DNA from: Tistrella mobilis
GTDB lineage: Bacteria > Pseudomonadota > Alphaproteobacteria > Tistrellales > Tistrellaceae
Assembly: GCF_039634785.1 (NCBI RefSeq)
Contig: NZ_JBBIAB010000031.1
Span: forward strand, 1 to 50,519
Direction of reading: 5' to 3'
DNA: 50,519 nt
A program made the position numbers and the translations under genes. Of this stretch, positions 25,017-34,183 are shown in pieces (the stretch's first letter is position 1; each line of letters starts with the position of its first letter). The notes below the pieces were generated by a model. That model was not told where the DNA came from. It saw only the letters and a program-made list of their open reading frames with translations, and made no database searches.

Positions 25017-25528
25017 GCCGCCCCGGCCATCCCGACATCCGCACCGACGGCCTGTTTCTTCGCTCGCCGGGTGAGGCCGATCTGGAGATGATGCGCGGCT
25101 GGCGCAATGCCGATGGCGTCCGGCAGATGTTCAGGAGCACCGCCCTGATCAGTGCCGCGGAACAGCGGTACTGGTATGCGGGTTGGTGCCGGCGCACCGA
25201 CGATCTGATGTGGATTGCGCTTGACGATGCCGGCACGCCGCTGGGGCAGGGGGCGCTCTACGACATCGACCAGGCCGCCGGCACCGCCGAGGCCGGCCGC
25301 TTCATCGCCGCACCAGCCATCCGTGGCAGCGGCCGTTTCGGGGCGGTCTGCCGGGCCATCACCGGCTTCGGCTTCGGTGTCCTGGGGCTTGCCCGGCTCC
25401 GGCTGGAGGTTCGGCCGGAAAACGCCGTGGCCCGACGCTTTTATGTCGGGCAGGGTTTCCGGAATGCCGGTGTGTCCGCCGATGGACTCGTCATCATGAT
25501 CCTCGACCGACCGGAAGGAACCAGATGA
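25013..25528 (+). CDS. GNAT-family N-acetyltransferase (amino-sugar type)
   Basis: 171 residues. Features: LFLRSPGEADLEMMRGWRN at the start and a GNAT acetyl-CoA region with LARLRLEVRPENAVARRFYVGQGF near the end (about residues 123-148), as in PseH/RimJ-like enzymes. It sits between the aminotransferase remnant and rfbA, with ATGA overlaps on both sides. It most likely acetylated the amino group of a dTDP-amino-deoxysugar made by the aminotransferase. With that enzyme broken its present role is doubtful. Confidence 0.75.
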   Translation: MSRPGHPDIRTDGLFLRSPGEADLEMMRGWRNADGVRQMFRSTALISAAEQRYWYAGWCRRTDDLMWIALDDAGTPLGQGALYDIDQAAGTAEAGRFIAAPAIRGSGRFGAVCRAITGFGFGVLGLARLRLEVRPENAVARRFYVGQGFRNAGVSADGLVIMILDRPEGTR

Positions 25529-26397
25529 AGGGTATCATCCTGGCAGGTGGCACCGGCTCACGGCTTCACCCGCTGACGCTGGGGGTCAGCAAGCAACTGC
25601 TGCCGGTCTACGACAAGCCGATGATCTACTATCCGCTGACCACCTTGATGCTGGCCGGCATCCGCGAAATCCTGATCGTCACCACGCCGGTCGACCGGGA
25701 TGCTTTCCGGCGTGCCCTTGGCGACGGCAGCCAATGGGGCGTCACACTCTCCTATGCCGTACAGGCGGCACCCGACGGGGTGGCGCAGGCGCTGACGATC
25801 GGGCGCGACTTTCTGGCGGGTGGGCCGGTTGCTCTGATCCTGGGCGACAACCTGTTCTATGGCCATGATTTCAGCATTGAACTCACCCGGGCGGCGAAGC
25901 TGACCTCGGGCGCGCTGCTTTTCGCTCATGCCGTGCGCGATCCCGGCCGGTATGGCGTGGTCGCCTTCGACGGCGACGGCCGTCCGGCCTCGATCGAAGA
26001 AAAACCCGCCCGGCCGAAATCCCCCTGGGCGGTGACGGGGCTCTATTTCTACGGCCCCGACGCTCCGGACATTGCGGCCGGCCTGCGGCCCTCGGCCCGG
26101 GGCGAGCTGGAAATCACCGCGGTCAATGCCGCTTATCTGGCCCGCGGCGACTGCACCGTCCAGCGGTTGGGGCGCGGCTATTGCTGGTTCGATACCGGCA
26201 CCCATGCGGCGCTGCTGGAGGCGACCGAATTCGTCCGCGCGGTGCAGGAGCGTCAGCATCTGCTGATTTCCTCCCCCGAAGAGATCGCCTGGCGGCAGGG
26301 CTGGATCGACGACGACCGCCTGCGGGCCGCGGGCGAGGCGCTGGCCCGGACGGAATATGGCCGCTATCTGCTGCGTCTGTTCGAGCCGGGCTGGTAG
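25525..26397 (+). CDS. rfbA: Glucose-1-phosphate thymidylyltransferase
   Basis: 290 residues, the usual RmlA length. Nucleotide motif KGIILAGGTGSRLHPLTLGVSKQLLPVYDKPMIYYPL (split here) at the start, LILGDNLFYGHDF for metal/substrate, EEKPARPKSPWAVTGLYFY, and GRGYCWFDTGTHAALLEAT. It makes dTDP-glucose from dTTP and glucose-1-phosphate, the first step to dTDP-rhamnose and related surface sugars. It overlaps the preceding GNAT gene (ATGA). The next gene, rfbC, is convergent. rfbB and rfbD are not in the window. Confidence 0.95.
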   Translation: MKGIILAGGTGSRLHPLTLGVSKQLLPVYDKPMIYYPLTTLMLAGIREILIVTTPVDRDAFRRALGDGSQWGVTLSYAVQAAPDGVAQALTIGRDFLAGGPVALILGDNLFYGHDFSIELTRAAKLTSGALLFAHAVRDPGRYGVVAFDGDGRPASIEEKPARPKSPWAVTGLYFYGPDAPDIAAGLRPSARGELEITAVNAAYLARGDCTVQRLGRGYCWFDTGTHAALLEATEFVRAVQERQHLLISSPEEIAWRQGWIDDDRLRAAGEALARTEYGRYLLRLFEPGW

Positions 26398-26424
26398 GCC
26401 ATTGCCGTTACCGGCCTGACGGCG

Positions 26425-26979
26425 TCACCAGTCCGACAGGTCGACATCGCAGAGACGCGGCAGGTTGCGGTCGCGATCGGAAACCACCGCCGCGTCGGGC
26501 CCGACCGGCCAGGCGATGCCGAGATCGGGATCGTGCCAGAGAATGCCGCCCTCATGCTCCGGCGCGTATGGGGCGGCGCAGCGGTACTGGACCAGGGTGT
26601 TGTCCTCCAGCGTGCAGAAGCCATGGGCGAAGCCCGCCGGGATGAGCAGCTGCCGGCCCGCCTCGGCATCCAGCCGCACCGCCACATGGCGCCCGAAGCT
26701 CGCCGAGCCCGGCCTGATGTCGAGCGCAATGTCGAGCACTGCGCCGGCCAGCACATGCACGATCTTGGGCTGGGCCATTGGTGGACGCTGGAAATGCAGC
26801 CCGCGGATGGTGAAGCGCCGCCTGGACAGTGAGAGATTGTCCTGAACCACCGGGAAGTCGATCCCGGCCGCCGCGAGGGCCTCCCGGCCATAGGTCATCC
26901 GAAACCAGCCGCGCAGGTCCGGAAAGCTCCGGGCTTCCAGGATCATCACGCCGTCGAGTGCCGTCTGCCGTATCTCCAT
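26425..26979 (-). CDS. rfbC: dTDP-4-dehydrorhamnose 3,5-epimerase
   Basis: 184 residues, normal RmlC length. Cupin fold with the catalytic His in IRGLHFQRPPMAQPK and the second conserved segment IPAGFAHGFCTLEDNTLVQY. It epimerises dTDP-4-keto-6-deoxyglucose to the rhamno configuration. It is convergent to rfbA (27 bases between stops), so the two are not co-transcribed here. It follows the flavoprotein gene's stop by only 12 bases in the other sense and so may have its own promoter around 26980-26991 or inside that gene. Confidence 0.94.
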   Translation of the reverse strand: MEIRQTALDGVMILEARSFPDLRGWFRMTYGREALAAAGIDFPVVQDNLSLSRRRFTIRGLHFQRPPMAQPKIVHVLAGAVLDIALDIRPGSASFGRHVAVRLDAEAGRQLLIPAGFAHGFCTLEDNTLVQYRCAAPYAPEHEGGILWHDPDLGIAWPVGPDAAVVSDRDRNLPRLCDVDLSDW

Positions 26980-26991
26980 CTCGTGGCCCCT

Positions 26992-28182
26992 CTAAACCGC
27001 CTGCCCCGCCGCCCAGCCCGACGACCAGGCCCATTGGAAATTATAGCCGCCCAGCCAGCCGGTGACGTCGACCACCTCGCCGATGAAGTGCAGGCCGGGC
27101 AGTTTGCGGGCCATCATGGTCTTCTGGTCCAGTTCGCGGGTGTCGATGCCGCCCAGCGTCACCTCGGCGGTGCGATAGCCTTCGGTGCTGGCCGGGCGGA
27201 TCCGCCAGGCGCCCACCGCATCGGCGAGCGTTCTCAGGCGCCTGTCGCCCAGATCCGCCAGCCGGGCGGTCTCCACCCCGTGATCCTCGGCGATGCGCTG
27301 CGCCAGCCGGCGCGGCAGCAGGCGGGAGAGCACCGTGACCGGTGCCTGACGGCCGCTGTCGCTGCGCGCCTGGCGCAGCAGGTCGAAGACGTCGACGCCC
27401 GGTGCCATGTCGACCACGATATCGCGCCCATCGCGCCAGAAGGACGAGATCTGCAGAATGGCCGGACCGCTGAGGCCGCGATGGGTGAAGAGCAGCGCCT
27501 CGTCGAAGCCGGTGCCGTCGCACGACACCCGCGCATCCACCGCCACCCCGGCAAGCGGTTTGACCCGGGCCAGATCCTCGGGCCCGAAGGTGAGCGGCAC
27601 CAGCGCGGGCCGGGTTTCGGTCACCTTCAGCCCGAACTGCCGGGCGATGTCGTAGCCGAAGCCGGTGGCGCCGATCTTGGGGATCGACAACCCGCCCGAA
27701 GCGATCACGAGCGAGGCGCAGTGGATCATCTCATTGCCGGTCCGCAGCCGGAAACCGCCATCGGCTGCCGCCTCCACCGTCTCCACCCCGGTCGAGAGGG
27801 CGAGGTCCACCCCGCCGGCCGCCATCTCGTCGGTCAGCATGGTGATGATCTGCTGCGCGCTCTGGTCGCAGAACAGCTGGCCCAGGGTCTTTTCGTGGAA
27901 GCCGATGCCGTGGCGGCGGACCAGGGCGATGAAATCCTGGCAGGTATAACGCGACAGCGCCGAGATGCAGAATCGCGGGTTCTGCGACAGGAAGTTGCGC
28001 GGCGCCGTGTTCAGATTGGTAAAGTTGCAGCGCCCGCCGCCCGAGATGCGGATCTTCTCGCCCGGGGTCTGCGCATGGTCGATCACCAGCACCCGCCGGC
28101 CGCGGCGACCGGCTTCGGCCGCACACATCATGCCGGCGGCACCGGCGCCGATGATCACCACATCCCGATATCGCGTCTTCAT
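26992..28182 (-). CDS. NAD(P)/FAD-dependent oxidoreductase, YhiN/HI0933 family
   Basis: 396 residues from ATG 28182. FAD motif DVVIIGAGAAGMMCAAEAGRRG, family signature EKIRISGGGRCNFTN, LVIASGGLSIPKIGATGFGYDIA, and C-terminal GLHFIGEVVDVTGWLGGYNFQWAWSSG (in parts). The family is widespread, with no settled substrate. A role as a flavin-dependent dehydrogenase or tRNA-related enzyme has been considered in the literature. The frame open upstream to 28371 crosses the promoter region of the divergent kinase and is not used. rfbC follows on the same strand. Confidence 0.88.
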   Translation of the reverse strand: MKTRYRDVVIIGAGAAGMMCAAEAGRRGRRVLVIDHAQTPGEKIRISGGGRCNFTNLNTAPRNFLSQNPRFCISALSRYTCQDFIALVRRHGIGFHEKTLGQLFCDQSAQQIITMLTDEMAAGGVDLALSTGVETVEAAADGGFRLRTGNEMIHCASLVIASGGLSIPKIGATGFGYDIARQFGLKVTETRPALVPLTFGPEDLARVKPLAGVAVDARVSCDGTGFDEALLFTHRGLSGPAILQISSFWRDGRDIVVDMAPGVDVFDLLRQARSDSGRQAPVTVLSRLLPRRLAQRIAEDHGVETARLADLGDRRLRTLADAVGAWRIRPASTEGYRTAEVTLGGIDTRELDQKTMMARKLPGLHFIGEVVDVTGWLGGYNFQWAWSSGWAAGQAV

Positions 28183-28369
28183 GCCCGACGTCACCTCAAA
28201 GCTGCAGCCTTGCTCTATCACGAGCCCTGCGCCGGCTGAAGAGCCGCCCTGCGGAAAACCCTCCACATTATGAGAATTTCTTAACCGCTCATCGGTTACA
28301 AACCCGAGACACACGCCTGCCTGCCTGTGGCGGCAGTGCGGAGGCGGTCGAGAGGAGCGGGGCATCGGC

Positions 28370-31300
28370 ATGGCGCGTCGGTCTTGGTTCGGAGATGGAG
28401 CTGGGGGGCACCGCCTGCGGATGCTCAGGCCCGCCTATGTCCGCATCGTGCCGGCGCTTGTGCTGCTGGCCGGGCTTCTGACCGCGGGCAACGCCTGGTA
28501 CCTTCAGCGCGACGAGAACCGGGCCGAGACCAACCGGCAGCTGAACCGGGCCGCCGCAGAGGCCGCGCAGACCATCGAGGACCGTCTGCAGATCGTCGAG
28601 CACACCCTGCACGGCGCCCGTGGCGCGATGGTGGCGGTGGGCTCTCGCAGCTTCGATGAAGAGAGCTTCCGGCGGTTCGCCGAAGCGATCGATTTTCGCG
28701 ACGAACTGCCGGGCGCCCTGGCGCTCGGCTTCGTCCGGCGGGTGGATGCCGCCGACCTCGCCGCCTATCAGGCCCGGGAACGGCGCGAGGGGCGCGAGGA
28801 TTTTCGCGTTCAGCCGATTGCGCCCGGCCGTGCGGGCGAGCATCTGATCGTCGAATATGCCCATCCGGCCGGTGCCGAAGGTCTGGCCACCGGGCTGGAT
28901 CTGGTTACCAACCCCGCCATCCGCGAGGCGGCGGCACTGGCCCTCACCACCGACACCGCCATCCTCAGTGCGCCGTTGATCCTGCGCCCCTCGGGCCCGG
29001 CCAGCGAGATGACCGGCATGGTCATGGCCCTGCCGGTGCGCAGCGCCATGCACGGACCCGCCGATGCCCTGGTGATCATGTCGCTGGCGGTGGACCGCGT
29101 GCTCAGCCTGGGGTTGTCGCGCGACGACACGCTGATGGTCACCATCTCGGACGTCACCGACCATCCCGGCGGCGCGATCCTGCAGCTGACCGGCTCGGCC
29201 GACCTCAAGGGGCAGCGCGTCTACCGGCCCGTCACCTTCTACGGCCGCCACTGGCGCGTCGACGTCACCCCCGGCCCGGCCTTCATCGCCCGCCTGAACC
29301 TGTTGTCGCCCTGGTGGGTGGCGGCCAGCCATCTGGGTCTGGCCGTCATTGCGGCCCTGCTCGCCTATCTGATCCTGAACCGGGTGGACCGGCGGCTGCG
29401 CGACGATGCGCGCCGGCTGGCCGCCGCCGACGAGCTGGAGCGGCTGGTCGCCATCCGCACCGCGGAACTCCGCGAGCGCGAGGCGCGCTTTCGCGCCATC
29501 ACCGAACTGTCGGCCGACTGGTACTGGCAGACCGATGCCGATGGCCGTTTCACCGAAATCTCGGGCGGGATCGAGCGTCTGGGCTTTGACGCCGACCATG
29601 CCATCGGGCGGAGCCGGCGGGAGCTGGCGGCCGATCCGGATGATCCGGGACTTGCGATCTATGATGCCGTGGCCGCCCGCCGCCAGCCCTTCCGCCGCGT
29701 CGCCTATCGGGTCGCCGGCGGCGAGGGCGAGATGCGCACCATCGAGATCAGCGGCGACCCGATCTTCGGATCGGATGGCCGCTTCCTGGGCTATCGCGGA
29801 TCGGGGCGCGACGTCACCGACGATGTGACGGCGCGCCGCGAGATCGAGCAGGCCTATGCCACCGTCGCCGGCGTTCTGGACGCCTCGATGAACGCCGTTT
29901 TCGTCCATGTGGCCGAGCGCGACGAGGCGGGGCGGTTGACCGATCTGCGCCTCAGCATGATCAATGCAGCCGGTGAGGCGCTGTTGGGCGTGCGCGCAGA
30001 AGAGGTGATCGGCAGCTCTCTGCGGGGCAGCCTGCTGCCCGGCGAGGAAGAGGTGTTCCACCGCGCCCGCAGCGTGGTCGGAACCGGCCGTCCGGAACGC
30101 TTCTATCAGCTGGTCCATCGTGCCGGCCGTGACGTCTGGGTCATGATCCAGGCCGTCCGGCTGGGCGATGGCTGCGTGATCACAGCGGCCGATGTCACCG
30201 AGGCGCGGATCCGCGAGGCCCGGCTGCGCGAAAGCGAGGCGCGGTTGCAGGCACTGATCGGCACCGTGGGCGTCGGCATCGTGGTGCTGGACGGCGAGGG
30301 CCAGGTCACCATGATGAACGCGGCCGGCGAGCGCCTATTCGACCGCCGCGCGGCCGAGGTGGTGGGTGAGAATTTCTGCCATCTGGTGCCGCGGCCCGAG
30401 GGGCTGGAGGCCGCCGATGGCGAATGCGGCGGCTCGATCGCCGATGGCTGCGGCGCGATCCATCAGGCGATCGCCCTCAGGGCCGACGGCACAGAGGTGC
30501 CGGTCGAGGTCTCGATCGGGGCTTTCGACACCGGCGACGGACCGATGTATGTGGCCGCGATCGCCGACATGACCGAACGCAACCGCTCCATGACCGAGCT
30601 GCGCCGCGCGCGGGAAGAGGCGGATGCCGCCAATGCCGCCAAATCGGCCTTCCTCGCCAATATGAGCCACGAGATCCGCACGCCGATGAACGGGGTCACC
30701 GGCATGCTGCAGATCCTGCTCGGCACGCCGCTCGATGCCGATCAGCGGCGGTATGCCGAGGTCGCGCGCGACAGCGCCGACAGCCTGCTGGGGCTGATCG
30801 ACGACATCCTCGACGTCTCCAAGCTCGAAGCGGGCCGGATGGAGCTGGAGCACCTGCCCTTCGATCTGGAGGATCTGGTGGATGGCGTGATCGCGATCCT
30901 GGCTCCCCGCGCACGCGATCGGCGGATCGATCTGGCCGGGGTGGTCGACCCCTCGGCGGCCGGCAGTTGGATCGGCGATCCCACCCGGATCCGGCAGATC
31001 CTGGTCAATCTGGCCGGCAATGCGGTCAAGTTCACCACCGCCGGCCATGTGTCGATCGACGTCTCGGCCGTGGCCCATAGGGAAGTCGATCCGGATGGGC
31101 GCGGGCGCCTGCGCTTCCGGGTGGAAGATACCGGCGTCGGCATCGCGGCCGATCATCTGGACCAGCTGTTCCGGCCCTTCTCTCAGGCCGATGCCTCCGT
31201 CACCCGCCGCTTCGGCGGCACGGGGCTGGGGCTTGCGATCTGCCGCGACCTGACCGCGCTGATGGGCGGCACGATCGATGTCGTCAGCCGCGAGGGCGAG

Positions 31301-32620
31301 GGCTCGGTGTTCACGGTCGAGATCGGGCTGGAGCGTGTGCCCGATGCGGCGCGCATGGCGCCCGCCCTGCCGGTGCTGGCCGGCCGGCGCGCGCTGGTGG
31401 TCGATGCGGTAGAGGTCACCCGCCGCATGATCGCCCGGCAGATCGAGGCGCTGGGTATGGACTGCGTGGAGGTCGCCTCTGCCGGCGAGGCGTTGATCAT
31501 CCTGGAGATGAGCGTCGCCGGCGAACGTCCGATCGATCTGGTGGTCAGCGGCCTGAACCTGACCGGCCTCAGCGCGGCGCGGCTGGCACGCTGGGTGCGG
31601 CTGGATCCGGATCTGGCCGGGGTTCGGGTGATCGCGGCCACCTGCGGTGCGCCGGTGCCGGATGAAGAACTCTATGACGGGGTGGTGTCCAAGCCGGTCC
31701 GCCGGCGCGAACTGGCCGAGCTGATGCACCGCCTGCTCGACCCCGAGGCCGCAGCCGCCCATCGCGGCAACCCGGTGCCGGCCGAGGGCCCGGGCCATGG
31801 CCGGCGCCTGCTGCTGGTTGAAGACAATGCCACCAACCGCACCGTGGCGACCGTGATGCTGGAACGCCAGGGCTATACGGTCGAGACGGCCGAGACCGGC
31901 GAAGGGGTGGAGCTGCGGCTCGCCGATGGCAATTTCGATGCCGTGCTGATGGACATCCAGATGCCCGTGGTCGACGGTATCGAGGCCACCCGACGCATCC
32001 GCGCCGCCGAGGCCGCCGCCTGCCTGCCGCCGGTGCCGATCGTGGCGTTGACCGCCAACGCCATGGCGGGCATGCGCGAAGAATATCTGGCGGCCGGCAT
32101 GAACGATTATCTGGCCAAGCCTTTCCAGGTCGACGACCTGCTGGCGGTGGTCGCCAAGTGGTGCGGCGGCCGGCCGGCGGCGGATGCCGCCCCATCCGGG
32201 CCCACACCGTCCCGGCCCACACCGGCCCCGGCCGCACCGGCCCCGGCCACACCGGCCCCGGCCGTGCCGGTTCTGGACGAAACCGCCCTCGACCAGGTGG
32301 CGGCCGTGCTGCCGGTGGAGAAGTTCGAAGATCTGGTGCAGAGCTTCGTCACCGCCGGCGTCGCCCAGCTCGACGAGGTCCGTGCCGCCCGCGCCGCCCG
32401 CGATATCGACCGCCTGCGCCGCAGCGGCCACGACATCATCTCCACGGCGGGCAATTGCGGGCTGATGCAGCTGTCGGACGCCGGCCGCCGCCTGCAGGTC
32501 GCGGCCCGCGCCGGCGACCTGGACCAGGCGGTCGAAGTGGCCGGCGAAATCCTGGATGTCGGCCCGGCCGCCATCGAGGCCATCCGCACCCGCTTCGGCT
32601 CGCCGCGGTCGGCGGCCTGA
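28370..32620 (+). CDS. Hybrid sensor histidine kinase: CHASE, PAS domains, HisKA/HATPase, two receivers, HPt
   Basis: 1416 residues. One transmembrane helix near residues 25-42, a periplasmic CHASE domain (about 75-290), and a second helix near 313-335. Then PAS segments (about 370-485, 495-610, 625-740), HisKA with SHEIRTP (His767) and ATPase boxes (NAVKFT, VEDTGVGI, GTGLGLAI). The first receiver (about 1007-1125) has Ser1060 where the phospho-Asp should be (DLVVSGLN), so it cannot be phosphorylated normally. The second receiver (about 1143-1265) is intact (LLLVEDN, Asp1195 in VLMDIQMP). An Ala/Pro repeat linker leads to an HPt domain (His1354 in RSGHDIISTAGN). A full phosphorelay is thus in one protein. 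The output regulator is not in the window. Confidence 0.93.
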   Translation: MARRSWFGDGAGGHRLRMLRPAYVRIVPALVLLAGLLTAGNAWYLQRDENRAETNRQLNRAAAEAAQTIEDRLQIVEHTLHGARGAMVAVGSRSFDEESFRRFAEAIDFRDELPGALALGFVRRVDAADLAAYQARERREGREDFRVQPIAPGRAGEHLIVEYAHPAGAEGLATGLDLVTNPAIREAAALALTTDTAILSAPLILRPSGPASEMTGMVMALPVRSAMHGPADALVIMSLAVDRVLSLGLSRDDTLMVTISDVTDHPGGAILQLTGSADLKGQRVYRPVTFYGRHWRVDVTPGPAFIARLNLLSPWWVAASHLGLAVIAALLAYLILNRVDRRLRDDARRLAAADELERLVAIRTAELREREARFRAITELSADWYWQTDADGRFTEISGGIERLGFDADHAIGRSRRELAADPDDPGLAIYDAVAARRQPFRRVAYRVAGGEGEMRTIEISGDPIFGSDGRFLGYRGSGRDVTDDVTARREIEQAYATVAGVLDASMNAVFVHVAERDEAGRLTDLRLSMINAAGEALLGVRAEEVIGSSLRGSLLPGEEEVFHRARSVVGTGRPERFYQLVHRAGRDVWVMIQAVRLGDGCVITAADVTEARIREARLRESEARLQALIGTVGVGIVVLDGEGQVTMMNAAGERLFDRRAAEVVGENFCHLVPRPEGLEAADGECGGSIADGCGAIHQAIALRADGTEVPVEVSIGAFDTGDGPMYVAAIADMTERNRSMTELRRAREEADAANAAKSAFLANMSHEIRTPMNGVTGMLQILLGTPLDADQRRYAEVARDSADSLLGLIDDILDVSKLEAGRMELEHLPFDLEDLVDGVIAILAPRARDRRIDLAGVVDPSAAGSWIGDPTRIRQILVNLAGNAVKFTTAGHVSIDVSAVAHREVDPDGRGRLRFRVEDTGVGIAADHLDQLFRPFSQADASVTRRFGGTGLGLAICRDLTALMGGTIDVVSREGEGSVFTVEIGLERVPDAARMAPALPVLAGRRALVVDAVEVTRRMIARQIEALGMDCVEVASAGEALIILEMSVAGERPIDLVVSGLNLTGLSAARLARWVRLDPDLAGVRVIAATCGAPVPDEELYDGVVSKPVRRRELAELMHRLLDPEAAAAHRGNPVPAEGPGHGRRLLLVEDNATNRTVATVMLERQGYTVETAETGEGVELRLADGNFDAVLMDIQMPVVDGIEATRRIRAAEAAACLPPVPIVALTANAMAGMREEYLAAGMNDYLAKPFQVDDLLAVVAKWCGGRPAADAAPSGPTPSRPTPAPAAPAPATPAPAVPVLDETALDQVAAVLPVEKFEDLVQSFVTAGVAQLDEVRAARAARDIDRLRRSGHDIISTAGNCGLMQLSDAGRRLQVAARAGDLDQAVEVAGEILDVGPAAIEAIRTRFGSPRSAA
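32197..32272. repeat. 15-bp minisatellite in the hybrid kinase linker
   Basis: Repeats of about CCGGCCCCGGCCRCA encode the APAPA-type flexible linker between the second receiver and HPt. In-frame copy number changes would only alter linker length. Confidence 0.65.
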
Positions 32621-32625
32621 CCGGC

Positions 32626-33465
32626 TCAGCCGGCAAGCCCGATCTCGCGCAGCCGCTCCGCCAGATAGGCCGCGGCGGTTTTGTCTGCCGCAAGCCGCAC
32701 CTCGGGGCGGGGGTGGATGAAGATCGGCATGGACTGGCGGGCGGTGTGGTCGCCCCGTGCCGGGTTGACCACCCGATGGGTGGTGGCGGGCAGATAGCCG
32801 GCGGTGGCGAGCGCCAGCATGTCGCCGCCATTGACCGCGATCATGCCGGCATCGCAGGGCACGGCATGCCAGCGGCCGGCGGTGTCGCGCGCTTCCAGCC
32901 CCGGTTCCGAGCCCGCGACCAGCAGGGTGATCAGGTTGATGTCCTCATGCGCGGCGGCCCGGACGGCGCCGGGCTCGGCATCCTCGCCGACCGGCGGGTA
33001 GTTCAGCACCCGGAACAGCGAGCGGTCGGAGCCCGCAATCATCGCAGGCAGCGGCTCCGACAGCCGGTCGCGGATCCCGGCCGGCAATTCCTCCTGGATC
33101 CAGCCGAGCAGGGTGGTACCCAGATCCGACAGCTGCCGATAGATTTCGCGGGTATCGTCTGCAACCCCTGGCGGCAGGGCCGTGTCGGGATAGACGTGGA
33201 AGAACTCCTTCAGATCCTTCACCGCCACCCCCTTCGCATTTTCCGACCGGAAGGGGAAATAGCCGCTCTGGCTGCCCGGGGCGCGGGTCCAGCGGTGTTT
33301 TGCGGGGTCGGCGAAGAACCGCGCCCAGCCGTCATGCAGCCGCCGGATCAGCGCCGCATCGATCGGATGGGCGCGGAGCACCGCAAAACCGGTATCGCGC
33401 AGAGAGGCGAGGAAGCGCGCCGGCGCCTGCGGGTCGGTCATATCGATGCTGTCGATGGCGAACAT
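32626..33465 (-). CDS. 2-oxoglutarate/Fe(II)-dependent oxygenase (isopenicillin-N-synthase-like)
   Basis: 279 residues. Double-stranded beta helix with the iron triad His173/Asp175 (AAHEDINLITLL) and His230 (ATTHRVVNP), and the 2-oxoglutarate-binding Arg243-x-Ser245 (ARQSMPIFIHP). The N-terminal DTGFAVLRAHPID matches the DIOX_N region. The enzyme would hydroxylate or desaturate a small molecule using O2 and 2-oxoglutarate. It lies 100 bases downstream of the LysE gene on the same strand and convergent (5-base gap) to the kinase. It may belong to the methyltransferase/amidotransferase operon or have its own promoter. Confidence 0.87.
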   Translation of the reverse strand: MFAIDSIDMTDPQAPARFLASLRDTGFAVLRAHPIDAALIRRLHDGWARFFADPAKHRWTRAPGSQSGYFPFRSENAKGVAVKDLKEFFHVYPDTALPPGVADDTREIYRQLSDLGTTLLGWIQEELPAGIRDRLSEPLPAMIAGSDRSLFRVLNYPPVGEDAEPGAVRAAAHEDINLITLLVAGSEPGLEARDTAGRWHAVPCDAGMIAVNGGDMLALATAGYLPATTHRVVNPARGDHTARQSMPIFIHPRPEVRLAADKTAAAYLAERLREIGLAG

Positions 33466-33565
33466 GGGCCAGCTCTCTTGGGCAGACGGGTCTTTTGGGC
33501 AGATGGGGCATATACCCTAGCTCTGGCCCGAACGCCGCCCGATCGCAAGCCGGAAAGTGACGGCC

Positions 33566-34171
33566 TCAGCGCGCCGCCACCACCGCCGCCGCCGCGATCA
33601 TCAGGCTGCCGGCGCCCCGGTTCAGCGCGCGGATGCGGGCCGGGCGGTCCAGCAGGTTGCGGGCCTTCATGCCGATCAGCACATGGCCGCCCACCACCAC
33701 CACCTCGACCGCGGCGATGATCGCCAGCAGCAGGGCGGTATCGGCCACCCCCAGGGGCCGCACGCCAAGCGCGCCCGGAAGAAGTGCCAGATAAAAAATC
33801 GGCATCTTCGGGTTGCTGACATTGAGCAGGAAACCGGTGATGTAGAGCCGGAACACCCCGCCCGAGGTCGCCCGCGGCTTGATCACGGGTGCGGCCCGCC
33901 ACATGGAGATGCCCATCCAGACCAGATAGGCGGCCCCCAGATACTGCACGAAGGCCAGCTGTTCGTTCATGGCCTGGGCGAGCGCGTTGAAGCCGATCGC
34001 GGCCAGGATCACGAAGCCGAAAATGCTGGTCACCACCCCCGCACCATAGGCCAGGCCATGGGCCGGGCCGTCGGCCACGGTCTTCGACAGGATGGTGACG
34101 TTGTCGGGGCCGGGGCTGGCGGCGAACACGAAAAAGGCGATGGTGAAGGTCAGGATGGTCTGCAGATCCAT
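33566..34171 (-). CDS. LysE-family amino-acid/small-metabolite exporter
   Basis: 201 residues with six predicted helices. The N-terminal FVFAASPGPDNVTILSKTVADG and YLGAAYLVWMGISMWR are typical of RhtB/LysE proteins. They export amino acids and derivatives. It begins 12 bases after the amidotransferase stop, so co-expression is likely, and the product of that operon may be its cargo. Confidence 0.88.
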   Translation of the reverse strand: MDLQTILTFTIAFFVFAASPGPDNVTILSKTVADGPAHGLAYGAGVVTSIFGFVILAAIGFNALAQAMNEQLAFVQYLGAAYLVWMGISMWRAAPVIKPRATSGGVFRLYITGFLLNVSNPKMPIFYLALLPGALGVRPLGVADTALLLAIIAAVEVVVVGGHVLIGMKARNLLDRPARIRALNRGAGSLMIAAAAVVAAR

Positions 34172-34183
34172 GGCGCCCCTCCG

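Noticed and set aside
28289-32431. Long minus-strand frames opposite the hybrid kinase
   Set aside because: The plus strand shows CHASE, HisKA, receiver and HPt motifs in order; the minus frames show none.
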